DNA of 64,000 bases from Histomonas meleagridis (taxonomy: Eukaryota; Parabasalia; Tritrichomonadida; Dientamoebidae): contig WSYJ01000075.1 in NCBI GenBank assembly GCA_020186115.1, positions 186,001-250,000 on the forward strand, in the 5' to 3' direction. Positions 20,319 through 30,621 of this stretch are shown here, piece after piece. The notes beneath the pieces are model-generated. The model saw only the letters and a list, made by a program, of their open reading frames with translations. It was not told where the DNA came from and did not search any database. The position numbers and the translations under genes are program-made. Position 1 is the first letter of the stretch. Every line of letters starts with the position of its first letter.

Positions 20319-20942
20319 TACATGAATGTTCAATTTCAACTTGTTCATAAAAACATTTGTATCCCATCAAACAATAAAGTATTATCAATGATATCTCATA
20401 TGTAAATGAGTGGGTATTAATACCCACAAAGGTATCAAAAGTATTTTCATTTTCAATTTTTTGAAAAATAGTTCTTGAAATTACCTAATGCCTGCACTAA
20501 ATTTTTGCTTAAAGAAAGACAAACATCAAAGTTTACACACAAGATCATTTTATTTTAATTTTGAACAGCTTGCACAGATATGATTATAATGCTACAAAGA
20601 GAACAAAATGAGGCGGTTTTAGCTGAAAGCTTTTCTTAAAAATTCATATAAAACAATCGTTTGTCACTCAAAAAAATTTTTTAGGTTGCCTATGGTTTTA
20701 CAACGCTCACTGCACACAAAAATCCGACTAAAACCGCTTCTTCCCCCGACGGTTACTGATAGGAAACAATTTGAATAGCAAAATCATCGAAAAACAGGCT
20801 GCCCCAAGCTCAAAGGATAATCTTTTTTTTTGAAATTCTGTCAATTTTCTATACAATTCAATTTTCAAGAGGTTATCGGGAGAATAGAGATAAAGCTTTG
20901 AAAGGTGTTTCATCGGTTTTCCAAGAGAAACAAGGATTTTTC
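20319..20942. other. Divergent intergenic region
   Basis: About 620 bp upstream of both the Alba gene (minus) and the LRR gene (plus). It holds two AACCGC-type elements (GCGGTT near 20613 and AACCGC near 20728) and a CCCCCGACGGTTAC stretch near 20743-20756. No gene seen. Confidence 0.4.
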
Positions 20943-23309
20943 ATGAACCCAATCGACGAATCCAAACTAAAGGTTGCCCAAGAATTTCTCGAAACCTCAC
21001 TTGAAATCCCAGTTGTTTGTTTAAAGGCTGAAAAAATTGGGTCGAAAAATAAGAAAGATTCTAAACTTTTTGTTGCAGCATCAACAGGATTGTTTATTTT
21101 CCAGAAAGGCAAGAAAAATGAATTTGCTGCACCTAGGAAACTTGATTGGCTTGGATTACTTTCTCTTTCTCTTACTTCTCATAAATCATTATTATTTCAG
21201 TTTACAGATGAAAAAATAGAAATAACACACAAAGATTACGTAACTCTTGCAGAAATCATTAGGAAGCATCTTTGCTCGTTTATGAAAGAAAAAGAATTAC
21301 CTATTTTCAGTTTTCCAGAAATTTCTTCGGAAAAACATAAGATAGATCCAATCCTTCGTTTTCACAACATTATTACCAACAAATGCAAAGAAATATCGAA
21401 TGATGCTCTCAAAAATTATCAAGCATTTTTCAGATCAATGAAAAAAGAAATATATCTATCATCATTTCTCGACATTTTGAAGGTTTCCAGTGAACCTTTC
21501 TTTGAGGCTATCCAATCATTTCCATATTTCACATCCATATTTATAGATACTCCAGTTGGTAATACTATGCTCACACCTCTTATGGACTTCCTTAGGTGTA
21601 CCAGACATATACAAAATATCTACTTCAATAATATTGTTGTTATTAATGAAATGCCATCAACAATTCTTTCCAAATCAGTTCAAAATATTTCGGTCAAAAA
21701 AGTTCGTCTTAACAAAAATGTATCGCAGTACTTTGGTTATCTTGCTAAAAATTCTCTTAATGAGATGTCGTTTGAAGATTGTTTATCAGGAAGTAATTTC
21801 TCTGATTTCGTTGAAGCAGCTCAATCATTTAAATCCCTTCGAAACTTATCTATCAAGAAATCACAAGATATCAAACTTGATTCTCTTTTAAAACTTGGAA
21901 AAGATCTTCATGGTATCAAACTAATTGATTGTGGTATTGATGTTTGTGAATTCCTTGGTAATTTAGAATCATTTCCACAAATAGAAACAATTGATTTATC
22001 TTCTAACTTTGCTAAAGAGCCCATCAAAGAAACGTTTGATTTACCATCTTCACTAAAAACGGTTATACTCAATCACGTCACTTTTTCAAATTCAGTACTT
22101 TATGGCATCTTTGAATTATTTTCACGCTGTCAAAATCCAATTTCATTATCATTAAGTAATATTGAGTTAGACAATTGGACATTTGAAGATTTATTTGATT
22201 GTATTCAAGAATTCCCTCATATTAAAGTTGATGAATTATATTGGGACAATAATAATATCGATGATTCATTCTTTAAATATATTCGCGATATCCCAACACT
22301 TAAATTATTATCGTTATATAATTGTTTACCTAATTGTGTTGATTCATGTTATTCATTAGGTAAATTTATCCTTAAATCGACTACACTTGAAACGATTAAT
22401 TTATCTGTTGATAAAAGCATTGAAATTGGCGATTCAGAAATTAAATCGATTTTCGAATCTATTACACATAACACTTCATTAAAATTGTTTTCTATCAAAG
22501 GTTTTAAATATACAAACACATTTATACAAGAACTTATTAAATGTTTACTTGAAAATATTCGTATCAAAGAGTTCGAATATGATTTCCCATGTGTCTATAA
22601 AGGGTTTAATGACTTCTTAACAAAGGTATGTAATCGTGGAGCGCCATTAATGTTAAAGAAGGACTTAATCAATAAGTTCCTCACTGATAATAACATCAAA
22701 CAAAAATATGAACATATGATTCAAGGCGATTCGGAATATAAAGTTCCCGTGTTCAATCCAAACAACAAATTCAAACTTAACTCTTCGTACAAGAAAACTC
22801 GAGCAATGCGTCGAGAACAACGTAACTCAACTGCCGAATTATTATTCTCATTTGGTAAATTCAGCGAACTCAAAAACATCCAAAATAATAATAATTCCGA
22901 TTCAGAAGTCAAATTCGATAATGTCATTAATGCGAAGAGTGAACCTGATGAATCGCCAATGATAATGAAGACTGAAAGAAGTCTGTCGATGCCGCCAATA
23001 CCGCGGTTGAATATCGAAGAAGAATCGAAGCCAAGCAGCAGATACTCGATGCTGCAAGAAACAGAGATAGTGGTGAAAAGAGAGCCGCCGAATGTCGACT
23101 TGAAAAGAGAAATGGAATATTTGGATAATATTAAAATGTTCGATATCTTGGACGCTCCGGATATCGAATACGAGAAAAAGGAGGTAATAGAAGAGAAATG
23201 GGAAATAGTGGTGGACGAGGTGAGGCCAATCGATTTGGGCGAGAACTTGAAGCAAATCGCAAACGAATTTAATGTGAATCGACTATTGGAGAAAATAAGA
23301 AATGACTGA
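20943..23309 (+). CDS. CARMIL-like PH plus leucine-rich repeat protein
   Basis: A 788-residue protein from ATG 20943; the open frame extends 15 codons further to a TTG, and the ATG is preferred. Residues about 20-125 look like a PH-type fold (KDSKLFVAASTGLFIFQKG, LFQFTDEKIEITHKDY). Residues about 190-600 hold ribonuclease-inhibitor-type leucine-rich repeats (FPQIETIDLSSNFAKEP, TTLETINLSVDKSIEIGD, TSLKLFSIKG). The tail is polar and acidic (DNIKMFDILDAPDIEYEKK). This order is that of CARMIL/LRRC16 proteins, which bind capping protein and control actin assembly at membranes, and of a related trichomonad family. I do not see a clear capping-protein-binding motif in the tail, so the actin role is inference. 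Confidence 0.65.
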   Translation: MNPIDESKLKVAQEFLETSLEIPVVCLKAEKIGSKNKKDSKLFVAASTGLFIFQKGKKNEFAAPRKLDWLGLLSLSLTSHKSLLFQFTDEKIEITHKDYVTLAEIIRKHLCSFMKEKELPIFSFPEISSEKHKIDPILRFHNIITNKCKEISNDALKNYQAFFRSMKKEIYLSSFLDILKVSSEPFFEAIQSFPYFTSIFIDTPVGNTMLTPLMDFLRCTRHIQNIYFNNIVVINEMPSTILSKSVQNISVKKVRLNKNVSQYFGYLAKNSLNEMSFEDCLSGSNFSDFVEAAQSFKSLRNLSIKKSQDIKLDSLLKLGKDLHGIKLIDCGIDVCEFLGNLESFPQIETIDLSSNFAKEPIKETFDLPSSLKTVILNHVTFSNSVLYGIFELFSRCQNPISLSLSNIELDNWTFEDLFDCIQEFPHIKVDELYWDNNNIDDSFFKYIRDIPTLKLLSLYNCLPNCVDSCYSLGKFILKSTTLETINLSVDKSIEIGDSEIKSIFESITHNTSLKLFSIKGFKYTNTFIQELIKCLLENIRIKEFEYDFPCVYKGFNDFLTKVCNRGAPLMLKKDLINKFLTDNNIKQKYEHMIQGDSEYKVPVFNPNNKFKLNSSYKKTRAMRREQRNSTAELLFSFGKFSELKNIQNNNNSDSEVKFDNVINAKSEPDESPMIMKTERSLSMPPIPRLNIEEESKPSSRYSMLQETEIVVKREPPNVDLKREMEYLDNIKMFDILDAPDIEYEKKEVIEEKWEIVVDEVRPIDLGENLKQIANEFNVNRLLEKIRND

Positions 23310-23941
23310 AAAAGAAATAAAATGCGTTTCTTTTGTTATTTTTTGTGTGTGTGTGCGTGTGTGTAATTGTCTCATTTTTACTCTGCCATATTTTCTTTAT
23401 CGAAGTTCTGATGACGAAATGACCAAAAAAATTGTGTAATTTCATTTAAAGTTATTGTAATGTGAGTTGAAAGCTGCTGACAGCTTTACAAGAGACGGTT
23501 AAAAAACATAAACAAATTTTTAGGATGCAAAGAAAACAACAATAACCGCCTCTTTTTTTACATTGAATACAATATTGAATGATCAGCTCATAAGTTTTCT
23601 GATGTCAACGATATTTCACATCAGTCAATTTTGAATCCGAAAGCCGCAGTGAAATAAGGAGGTTAACATACCTCATAGAATATTTTGAATAAACGATGAA
23701 ATCGGTTAGACAACATCAATTATTCTAATATTCGATTATATTCATTATTCTATCATCAATATAAAAAATAATGAAATATATTAATCTACTTGTGTTAGTT
23801 GATATTAAATTAAATTTTATTATATAAATACTTGTTAGATACAACAAAATACTTGTTTGTCAAATAAACCGATGATATAAACCTCTTTTATCTTCTCAAT
23901 ATTGAATCTACGCTCAAAATTTGATTAAAACACATTTTTTA
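23310..23941. other. Intergenic with GT microsatellite
   Basis: About 630 bp upstream of the XDH gene. A TG repeat lies at about 23343-23364. AACCG-core elements occur as GACGGTTAA near 23494 and TAACCGCC near 23541. No gene seen. The stretch close to the XDH start is very AT-rich. Confidence 0.45.
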
Positions 23942-26900
23942 ATGCTCTCTTCCTTATCTTCTGGTGCTTTCACTCGAGCCTCAAGCCAGAAAACTCTGGA
24001 ATTTGTTCTCAACGGCAAAAAGGTCAAGTTGGAAGAAGGGAAATTTAATCCATTAATGTCATTAACTTCCTATTTAAGATCTGACAAAGTTAACTTAAAA
24101 GGCACAAAGTATGTTTGTGGTGAAGGTGGTTGTGGTGCTTGTACAGTTGTGGTTTCAAAATATGATCCAATCACCAAGAAAATTAAACATAGGCCTGTAA
24201 ACTCTTGTTTAATGCCACTTGGTCAAGCACACGGTACTTCAATCACTACCGTTGAAGCTCTTGGTAGTGTTAAAAAAGGTTTACACCCAATTCAAAAGCA
24301 ATTTGTTGATCACCATGCTACCCAATGTGGTTATTGCACACCTGGTTTTGTTATGAACACATATTCTCTTTTACTTAACAACCCCAACCCAACTGAAAAA
24401 CAAATCGAAGAACAATTTGATGGTAATTTATGCCGTTGCACAGGTTATCGTTCAATCAGTGATGCCATCCGTGAATTCTCTTCACATACACAAATCTCTG
24501 ATGCAGAAATTAAAGATGACACTAAGGCTAAGATTTGCAAACATCAAGATCCAGCAGATCCTCCAGAACATGTCGAAAGTCTTGTTTCTGAATACAATGG
24601 CGTCAAGTTCTTTGTTCCAACCACACTTGAAGAACTTATCTCCCTTAAGAAGCAATATCCTAAATCCGAAATTGTTGTTGGTTCATCTGAAGTTGGTATG
24701 GATCTTAAGTCACAAGGCCCAACATTCCCAGCATATATTTCTGCACATCAAGTCAAAGAACTTTACTTTGTTGATATAGTTGATGGCGATAAACTTAAGT
24801 TTGGAGCTTCAACACCATTACAAGACCTTATTGACTTCTCTGATCGTGTAATGCCATCTCTTCCACCACATAAGCAAAGATTATTACGTGAATTACGTCA
24901 AAGATTATCCGTCTTTTCATCCACACAAATCCGTAACACAGCATGTGTTGTTGGTAACATTGCATATGCAGGCGCTGTAACAGATATGTCCAACTTCCTT
25001 TTAGCTACTGATGCAATTCTTACTGTTGTTGATGCAGCTACAGGTGAGAAGCGTCTTATGGATATGGACAACTTCTTTACCAAATATCGTACAACTAAAC
25101 TCGGCAAGACAGATGTTATCCTTGATGTAACAGTTCCATTATGTGCTAAAGATGAACATGTCTTTGTCTATAAGCAAGCGCATCGTAGAGAAGATGATAT
25201 CTGTATAGTATCAGCATGTATTAAGGCTAAGATTAATGAAGAAACAAACATTGTTGAAGACATCAAAATTGCTTATTCAGGTATGGCAGCATGGCCACAA
25301 CGTGCTAAGCAAACAGAAGAAGCAATCAAAGGAAAACCATTTGAACTCTCTACAATTACGAATGCATATAAGTACATTGAGAAAGATTTACCACTTGATG
25401 ATAATGCACCAGGTGGTCATGTTCCATTTAGAAGAGAACTTTCACGTTCATTCCTCTTTAGATTTTATCATCAAGTTGAAAAGGAACGTGGTCGTCCATA
25501 TGATCCATCTGCATCTGATATTATTGAAAGGCCACAAGCTAAGTTTGCACCAAGAACACATATAGAACATAATGGCAAACAATATGATCATACATCTGTT
25601 GTCAATGCACCAATACATCATAGAGCTGCACAACAACAAACTACAGGTGAAGCAATGTTTACAAATGATCAATTAATGCCACCTAATGGTTTACATGGAG
25701 GATTAGTTATGTCAACTGAACCACATGCAAGGATTAAGTCAATTGATTGGACAGAAGTCCGTAATTATCCAGGTGTTGTTGATATTGTTACAGCAGAAGA
25801 TGTACCAGGACAAAATTCAGTTGGTGATTATGTACCAGATGAAGAAGTATTTGCTTCTAAAGAAGTACACTTTGTAGGTCAACCAATTGCTATGGTATTA
25901 GCAGAAGATAGAGAGACAGCATGGAAAGCAGCTAAACTTGCAAAGATTGAATATGAACCATTACCAGCAATCCTTAATGTCGAACAAGCTATTAAGGCTA
26001 AGTCATACTTTGATATTCATCATCAAATTAAGAAAGGTGATCCCGAAGAAGCATTCAAACATTTACCACATGTATTAGAAGGTGTTGTTGAAATGGGAGG
26101 ACAAGAACAATTCTATCTTGAAACTCATAATTGTATTGTAGAACCAAAGGAAAATAATAAATTAGAAGTAACATCATCAACACAAAACTGTACATTTACA
26201 CAAGCATCAATTGCAAGATGTTGCAATTTACCATGGCATAACATTGATGTTCATGTACAAAGAATTGGTGGTGGATTTGGTGGTAAAGAAACTCGTTCAA
26301 CAGTTTATCCAAACATGTGTGCAGTCGCAGCACTTAAGACTAATAGACCAATTCGTATTCAATTAGATCGTGATGTTGATATGCAAACAAGTGGAGGACG
26401 TCATCCAGCTTTAACTAAGTATAAAGTTGGATTTACTGACGAAGGTTACATTAAGTCACTTTACACTGAAATTTATGCAGATTGTGGTTGGTCAGTCGAT
26501 ATTTCAGTAGCTGTTACAGATAGAGCCTTATTCCATATTGATGGATGTTATGCTATTGATAACTTCTATACTACATGTTACTTATGTAATACTAACAAAG
26601 CTTCAAACACTGCATTTAGAGGATTTGGTGCACCACAAGGTATAATGGCAATGGAAGCTATCATTCAACATGTAGCTAATGAATTAGGTAAGCCAGCAGA
26701 AGAAATTCGTCAACTTAACTTATATCAAGAAGGTAAGCTTACACATTATAACAATGCATTATTGGATTGCAAAGCACCATATGCATGGAATTTCATTAAG
26801 GATTCATTTAACTTTGATAAGATGCGTAAAGAAGTTGATGAATTCAATAGAACACATAAATATAAGAAGAGAGGTATAGCTCAAACACCATTAAAGTTCG

Positions 26901-27847
26901 GTATTTCATTTACATTTGGTGCATTGAACCAAGGCGGTGCACTTGTACATGTCTATAAGGATGGTACAGTCTTAGTTACACATGGAGGTGTTGAAATGGG
27001 ACAAGGACTTCATACTAAAATGGCGCAAGTAGCAGCAGAAACATTACGTGTTCCAATAGAGAATGTACGCATTGATGAGACTAATACATCTAAAGTAGCT
27101 AATACATCACCAACAGCAGCTTCATCAGGTGCAGACTTAAATGGATGGGCAGTGTACAATGCATGTGTTCAAATTAATGAAAGGTTGAATAAGTATAGAA
27201 CACCAAATAAGACATTCCAAGAAGCAGTCATGGATGCATGGCGTGATAGAGTTGATCTATCAGCACATGGATATTATTCTACACCAGGAGTTTATTATGA
27301 CTGGGATAAAGGTGTTGGACATCCATTTGCTTATTATGTCTATGGTTCTGCAGCTTCACTTGTCGAAATTGATTGTTTAACTGGTGACCATGTGTTACTT
27401 AGGTCTGATATCATTTATGACACCGGCAAGACTATCAACCCAGCAATAGATATAGGCCAACTTGAAGGTGGCTTTATCCAAGGATATGGTCTTTTAACAA
27501 TGGAAGAGTTAATTCATGGTGATAACGATAAGAACAAATGGGTCAAACCTGGTGTGCTTAAGACGAATGGACCAGGCTACTATAAGATACCGGGCTTCAA
27601 CGATATACCAGTCGAGTTCAATGCACACTTAATGCCGGGCTCTGGTAACCCAATCGGTATATACTCTTCAAAGGCTATTGGCGAACCACCTTTGCTCCTT
27701 GCAGGTTCTTGCGCTTTCGCTATAATCGACGCTATTAGAGCTGCTAGAAAGGAATTCGGAAGAGATCAATGGTTCCCTGTGTCGTTCCCACTTACTGCAG
27801 ATAAAATTAGAATGTTATCTGAATCTGATATCGGTTATAACAAATAA
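23942..27847 (+). CDS. Xanthine dehydrogenase (molybdenum hydroxylase)
   Basis: A 1301-residue full-length enzyme from ATG 23942; the open frame also reaches a TTG seven codons earlier. Two 2Fe-2S clusters are complete: C59, C64, C67, C89 in a CGEGGCGACT context, and C129, C132, C164, C166 in QCGYC and CRCTGY. The FAD domain (about 215-430) has GSSEVGMDLK and GNIAYAGAVTDM. The molybdopterin part (about 570-1290) has the catalytic set: Glu783 in GGFGGKE, Arg893 in TAFRGFG, Glu1248 in IGEPPLLLAG. The enzyme oxidises hypoxanthine and xanthine to urate and passes electrons through FeS and FAD to NAD. The N-terminal extension MLSSLSSGAFTRASSQK precedes the usual start and looks like a trichomonad hydrogenosomal presequence with Arg12 near the cut. 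Codon choice is more biased than in neighbours, suggesting strong expression. An aldehyde oxidase specificity is not excluded. Confidence 0.93.
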   Translation: MLSSLSSGAFTRASSQKTLEFVLNGKKVKLEEGKFNPLMSLTSYLRSDKVNLKGTKYVCGEGGCGACTVVVSKYDPITKKIKHRPVNSCLMPLGQAHGTSITTVEALGSVKKGLHPIQKQFVDHHATQCGYCTPGFVMNTYSLLLNNPNPTEKQIEEQFDGNLCRCTGYRSISDAIREFSSHTQISDAEIKDDTKAKICKHQDPADPPEHVESLVSEYNGVKFFVPTTLEELISLKKQYPKSEIVVGSSEVGMDLKSQGPTFPAYISAHQVKELYFVDIVDGDKLKFGASTPLQDLIDFSDRVMPSLPPHKQRLLRELRQRLSVFSSTQIRNTACVVGNIAYAGAVTDMSNFLLATDAILTVVDAATGEKRLMDMDNFFTKYRTTKLGKTDVILDVTVPLCAKDEHVFVYKQAHRREDDICIVSACIKAKINEETNIVEDIKIAYSGMAAWPQRAKQTEEAIKGKPFELSTITNAYKYIEKDLPLDDNAPGGHVPFRRELSRSFLFRFYHQVEKERGRPYDPSASDIIERPQAKFAPRTHIEHNGKQYDHTSVVNAPIHHRAAQQQTTGEAMFTNDQLMPPNGLHGGLVMSTEPHARIKSIDWTEVRNYPGVVDIVTAEDVPGQNSVGDYVPDEEVFASKEVHFVGQPIAMVLAEDRETAWKAAKLAKIEYEPLPAILNVEQAIKAKSYFDIHHQIKKGDPEEAFKHLPHVLEGVVEMGGQEQFYLETHNCIVEPKENNKLEVTSSTQNCTFTQASIARCCNLPWHNIDVHVQRIGGGFGGKETRSTVYPNMCAVAALKTNRPIRIQLDRDVDMQTSGGRHPALTKYKVGFTDEGYIKSLYTEIYADCGWSVDISVAVTDRALFHIDGCYAIDNFYTTCYLCNTNKASNTAFRGFGAPQGIMAMEAIIQHVANELGKPAEEIRQLNLYQEGKLTHYNNALLDCKAPYAWNFIKDSFNFDKMRKEVDEFNRTHKYKKRGIAQTPLKFGISFTFGALNQGGALVHVYKDGTVLVTHGGVEMGQGLHTKMAQVAAETLRVPIENVRIDETNTSKVANTSPTAASSGADLNGWAVYNACVQINERLNKYRTPNKTFQEAVMDAWRDRVDLSAHGYYSTPGVYYDWDKGVGHPFAYYVYGSAASLVEIDCLTGDHVLLRSDIIYDTGKTINPAIDIGQLEGGFIQGYGLLTMEELIHGDNDKNKWVKPGVLKTNGPGYYKIPGFNDIPVEFNAHLMPGSGNPIGIYSSKAIGEPPLLLAGSCAFAIIDAIRAARKEFGRDQWFPVSFPLTADKIRMLSESDIGYNK

Positions 27848-28131
27848 GTAAATAGTGGAACAAAGTAATTTTTTTTTGTTTTGTTTTTAATATTTAATGT
27901 GAATACTTTTGCTGTTTCATTGTGTAATGTCATTTGCTGTGGATTCAAATTAATTTGAATTCGCAATTTGGTAATTTTACGTAACTGAATGTAATGAGCG
28001 GTGTGGCAGTGGCGCGAGTGTCGTCGGGCGAGCGCGCGATGCTGGTGGCTGTTGGATTTCGTACTTTCTTCACACATAACAAATGCCGCTACAGCAGAAG
28101 GTGAAGTGATTTTATTTGGACCGCCCCGAAG
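27848..28131. other. Convergent spacer with a GC-rich island
   Basis: Lies between the XDH stop and the 3' end of the second ankyrin locus. Positions about 27995-28057 are strikingly GC-rich for this DNA (GCGCGAGTGTCGTCGGGCGA within it). No gene is seen; a minus-strand frame across it looks like chance. Confidence 0.5.
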
Positions 28132-28140
28132 TCACTTCAC
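28101..28140. repeat. Inverted repeat GTGAAGTGA / TCACTTCAC
   Basis: Perfect 9-bp arms at 28101-28109 and 28132-28140 around a 22-bp GC-rich loop. It covers the stop codon of the second ankyrin locus and lies downstream of XDH, so it could form a hairpin at the 3' ends of both convergent transcripts. Confidence 0.5.
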
Positions 28141-30438
28141 TGTCTTTTTGGCGTGATCAAGAAGCAATTGAACTGTTTCTTTATTTCCAAAAGAAGATGC
28201 AAGTGTTAATGCTGTATTAAATAATTTAAATAATTTCCAAATATTATTTTGAAATAGAAAATTGTCATAATAAATTTTAAATATAGCAAACAAATACTTT
28301 TAGCATCAATATCAATACCTTCTTGTTCAAGAAGTAGTTTAACTATTTCCTTTTTACAATAAGAAGATGCTATCATAAGTGCTGTTACAAATAATTTAAA
28401 TAATTTCCAAATATTATTTTGAAATATAAAATTGTTAAAATAAAAATTATCTTTAGCATTAATATCAATTCCTTCTTGTTTTAGAAGTAGTTTAACTATT
28501 TCTGTTTGACCGATTCTGGACGCATTCATAAGTGCTGTTTCAAATATTTTTGATTAAAATCCAAATTTTATTTTGAAAATTGAAATTATTTAAACATATT
28601 TCAAACAAAAAAATTATAAAATATCTTTAGCATTGACATCAACTCCTTTTTGCATAAGGATTAGTTTAGCTATTTCTATGAAATTATTATCGACTGCTAT
28701 CATAAGTGCTGTTTTAAATATTTTGAATATTTTCCAAATATTATTTTGAAATATTAAATTTTTAAAATAAATATCAGATAAAACGAATAAATATCTTTAG
28801 CATTAATATCAATTCCTTCTTGTTCAAGAAGTAATTTAACTATTTCTGTATGACCATATCGAGATGCTAAAATAATTGCTGTTTTAAATAATTTAAATAA
28901 TATCCAAATATTATTTTGAAATATAAAATTATTAAAATGAATATTAAATAAAACAAATAAATATCTTTAGCATTAATATCAATTCCTTCTTGTTCAAGAA
29001 GTAATTTAACTATTTCTGTATGACCTTTTTTAGATGCTTTGATAAGTGCTGTATTAAATAATTTAAATAATTTCCAGATAATATTTTGAAATCCAAAATT
29101 ATTAAAATAAATTTCAAATAAAATAAATAAATATCTTCAGCATTAATATCAATTCCTTCTTGTTCAAGAAGTAATTTGACTGTATCAACATGATTATTTA
29201 ATGAAGCACTAATAAGTGCTGTATAAAATATTTTAAACAAATTCCAAAAATACATTTGAAATCTTATATGATCAAAATAAATATCAAACAAAATATAAAA
29301 ACATTTTTAACATTTACATCAATTTTTTTTCGTCCTAAAATAAATTTAACAAGTTCAATATTTCCTGATTCGGCAGATAAAACTAAAATATCTTTTGTAA
29401 TTTGAATATTTTTGAAATGCTTTATAAGATACAAATTACCATTTTTTGCTGATTCATTGATGATATTTGGTTTAAATCTCAATTTTTCTTTTTCTAAAAA
29501 TGAAAGAATTTCATAATTTCCGCTTTTAACACAAAAATATCCAAAATTCAATTTCTTTTTTCATAAAGATAATGAAAGATATCATTTCGATGAAATTCAA
29601 TTGCTGTTTCATATGCATCTTTGAATGAAGAATGATTTTGTTCACATAAATGAATAATTTCTTCATTTCCACCTGCAACAGCATACTTAAATGTATTTTT
29701 AATATTTGCTTCATTCATAAGCAAAAATTTAAAGCATTTAACTGATCCAAAAAATGCTGCATAATCAATTAATGTAACACTCGAATTGTTAATAAATGAA
29801 CATCTTTCATAAAGTGACCGCCCAATTTTCTGATTAAAATTAAAATCATTTTGTGATGAAATTTCTTGAAGTTTTTCTATGTCATCATTTCGAATTATTT
29901 TTGTTATTTCACTTGGATTAACACCTTCATTTACTAATTTCTTATGATGTTCCAATTGGTCCTTTAAAAGACGAGGACCAGTTCTATTAATTAGATCTCT
30001 TGTATAACTCATAAAATCATGAGAATTAAAATTCTTGATGATTTGAATATCAAATAAATTTCTTTCAACCATTTTCCTTATTAAATAATACGCTTCTTGA
30101 GACTCAAATCTGGAAATGTAGTTGTAAAAGATATTAATGATTTTGGGATAATTTTTGTCCATTTCTTCTTCTTTTGTTTGAATTATTTCTAAATATCTTA
30201 AATATATATCATTTACATCCTTATGTGAGCAAAATGAAAAGTATACTAAATGACTTGTGACAATATTAAATGAATAAGGATAATTTGAATCAAATAATTC
30301 CATTGTTTGTTGAATTGATAAATCCAAATTTTTATCTGTTACATTAAATATTACATGCTCAAGTGGAATTAGGAATTCATCATAAATAGATTGATATTCA
30401 GAATCTCCATATCTTACATCCTGTGCACCTTTTAACAT
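28132..30438 (-). pseudogene. DUF3447/ankyrin protein, locus 2, frame broken
   Basis: From ATG 30438, 296 residues cover the N-terminal helical region and DUF3447 (SLYERCSFINNSS, FKFLLMNEANI). The frame is lost near 29550 at an A-rich run after YLYEKRN, and the homologous coding resumes in another frame as NFGYFCVKSGNYEILSF down to about 29300. Eight ankyrin-type units follow, ending naturally at TGA 28132-28134 after LLLDHAKKTVK. The inserts between the units measure 80, 80, 80, 80 and 80 nt plus one of 63 and one of 84. The 63-nt copy reads through in frame (FYFNNFIFQNNIWKLF). The break in the N-terminal domain is either decay or a sequence error. It is a paralogue of locus 1. Confidence 0.6.
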
Positions 30439-30621
30439 AAAAAATTTAATTAAATTTCATATCACATGTCTTTCGTGTTTGAAAAAAAAAAAAATAAAAT
30501 TAAACGAAATAAGAAAAGCTAATTTTTGATTGCAATCAAAGTGTTAAATCATATTAAACCTTATAATTTAAATCTGTAAAAATTTTTTGATTATTAATTC
30601 AACATTTATTATTATAGATAT

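Noticed and set aside
14457-23309. Operon of trafficking genes
   Set aside because: The genes lie on both strands with their own spacers; co-location only.
27835-28077. Minus-strand 80-codon frame with HRALARRHSRHCHTAHY
   Set aside because: It arises from the GC-rich island and has no protein-like pattern outside it.
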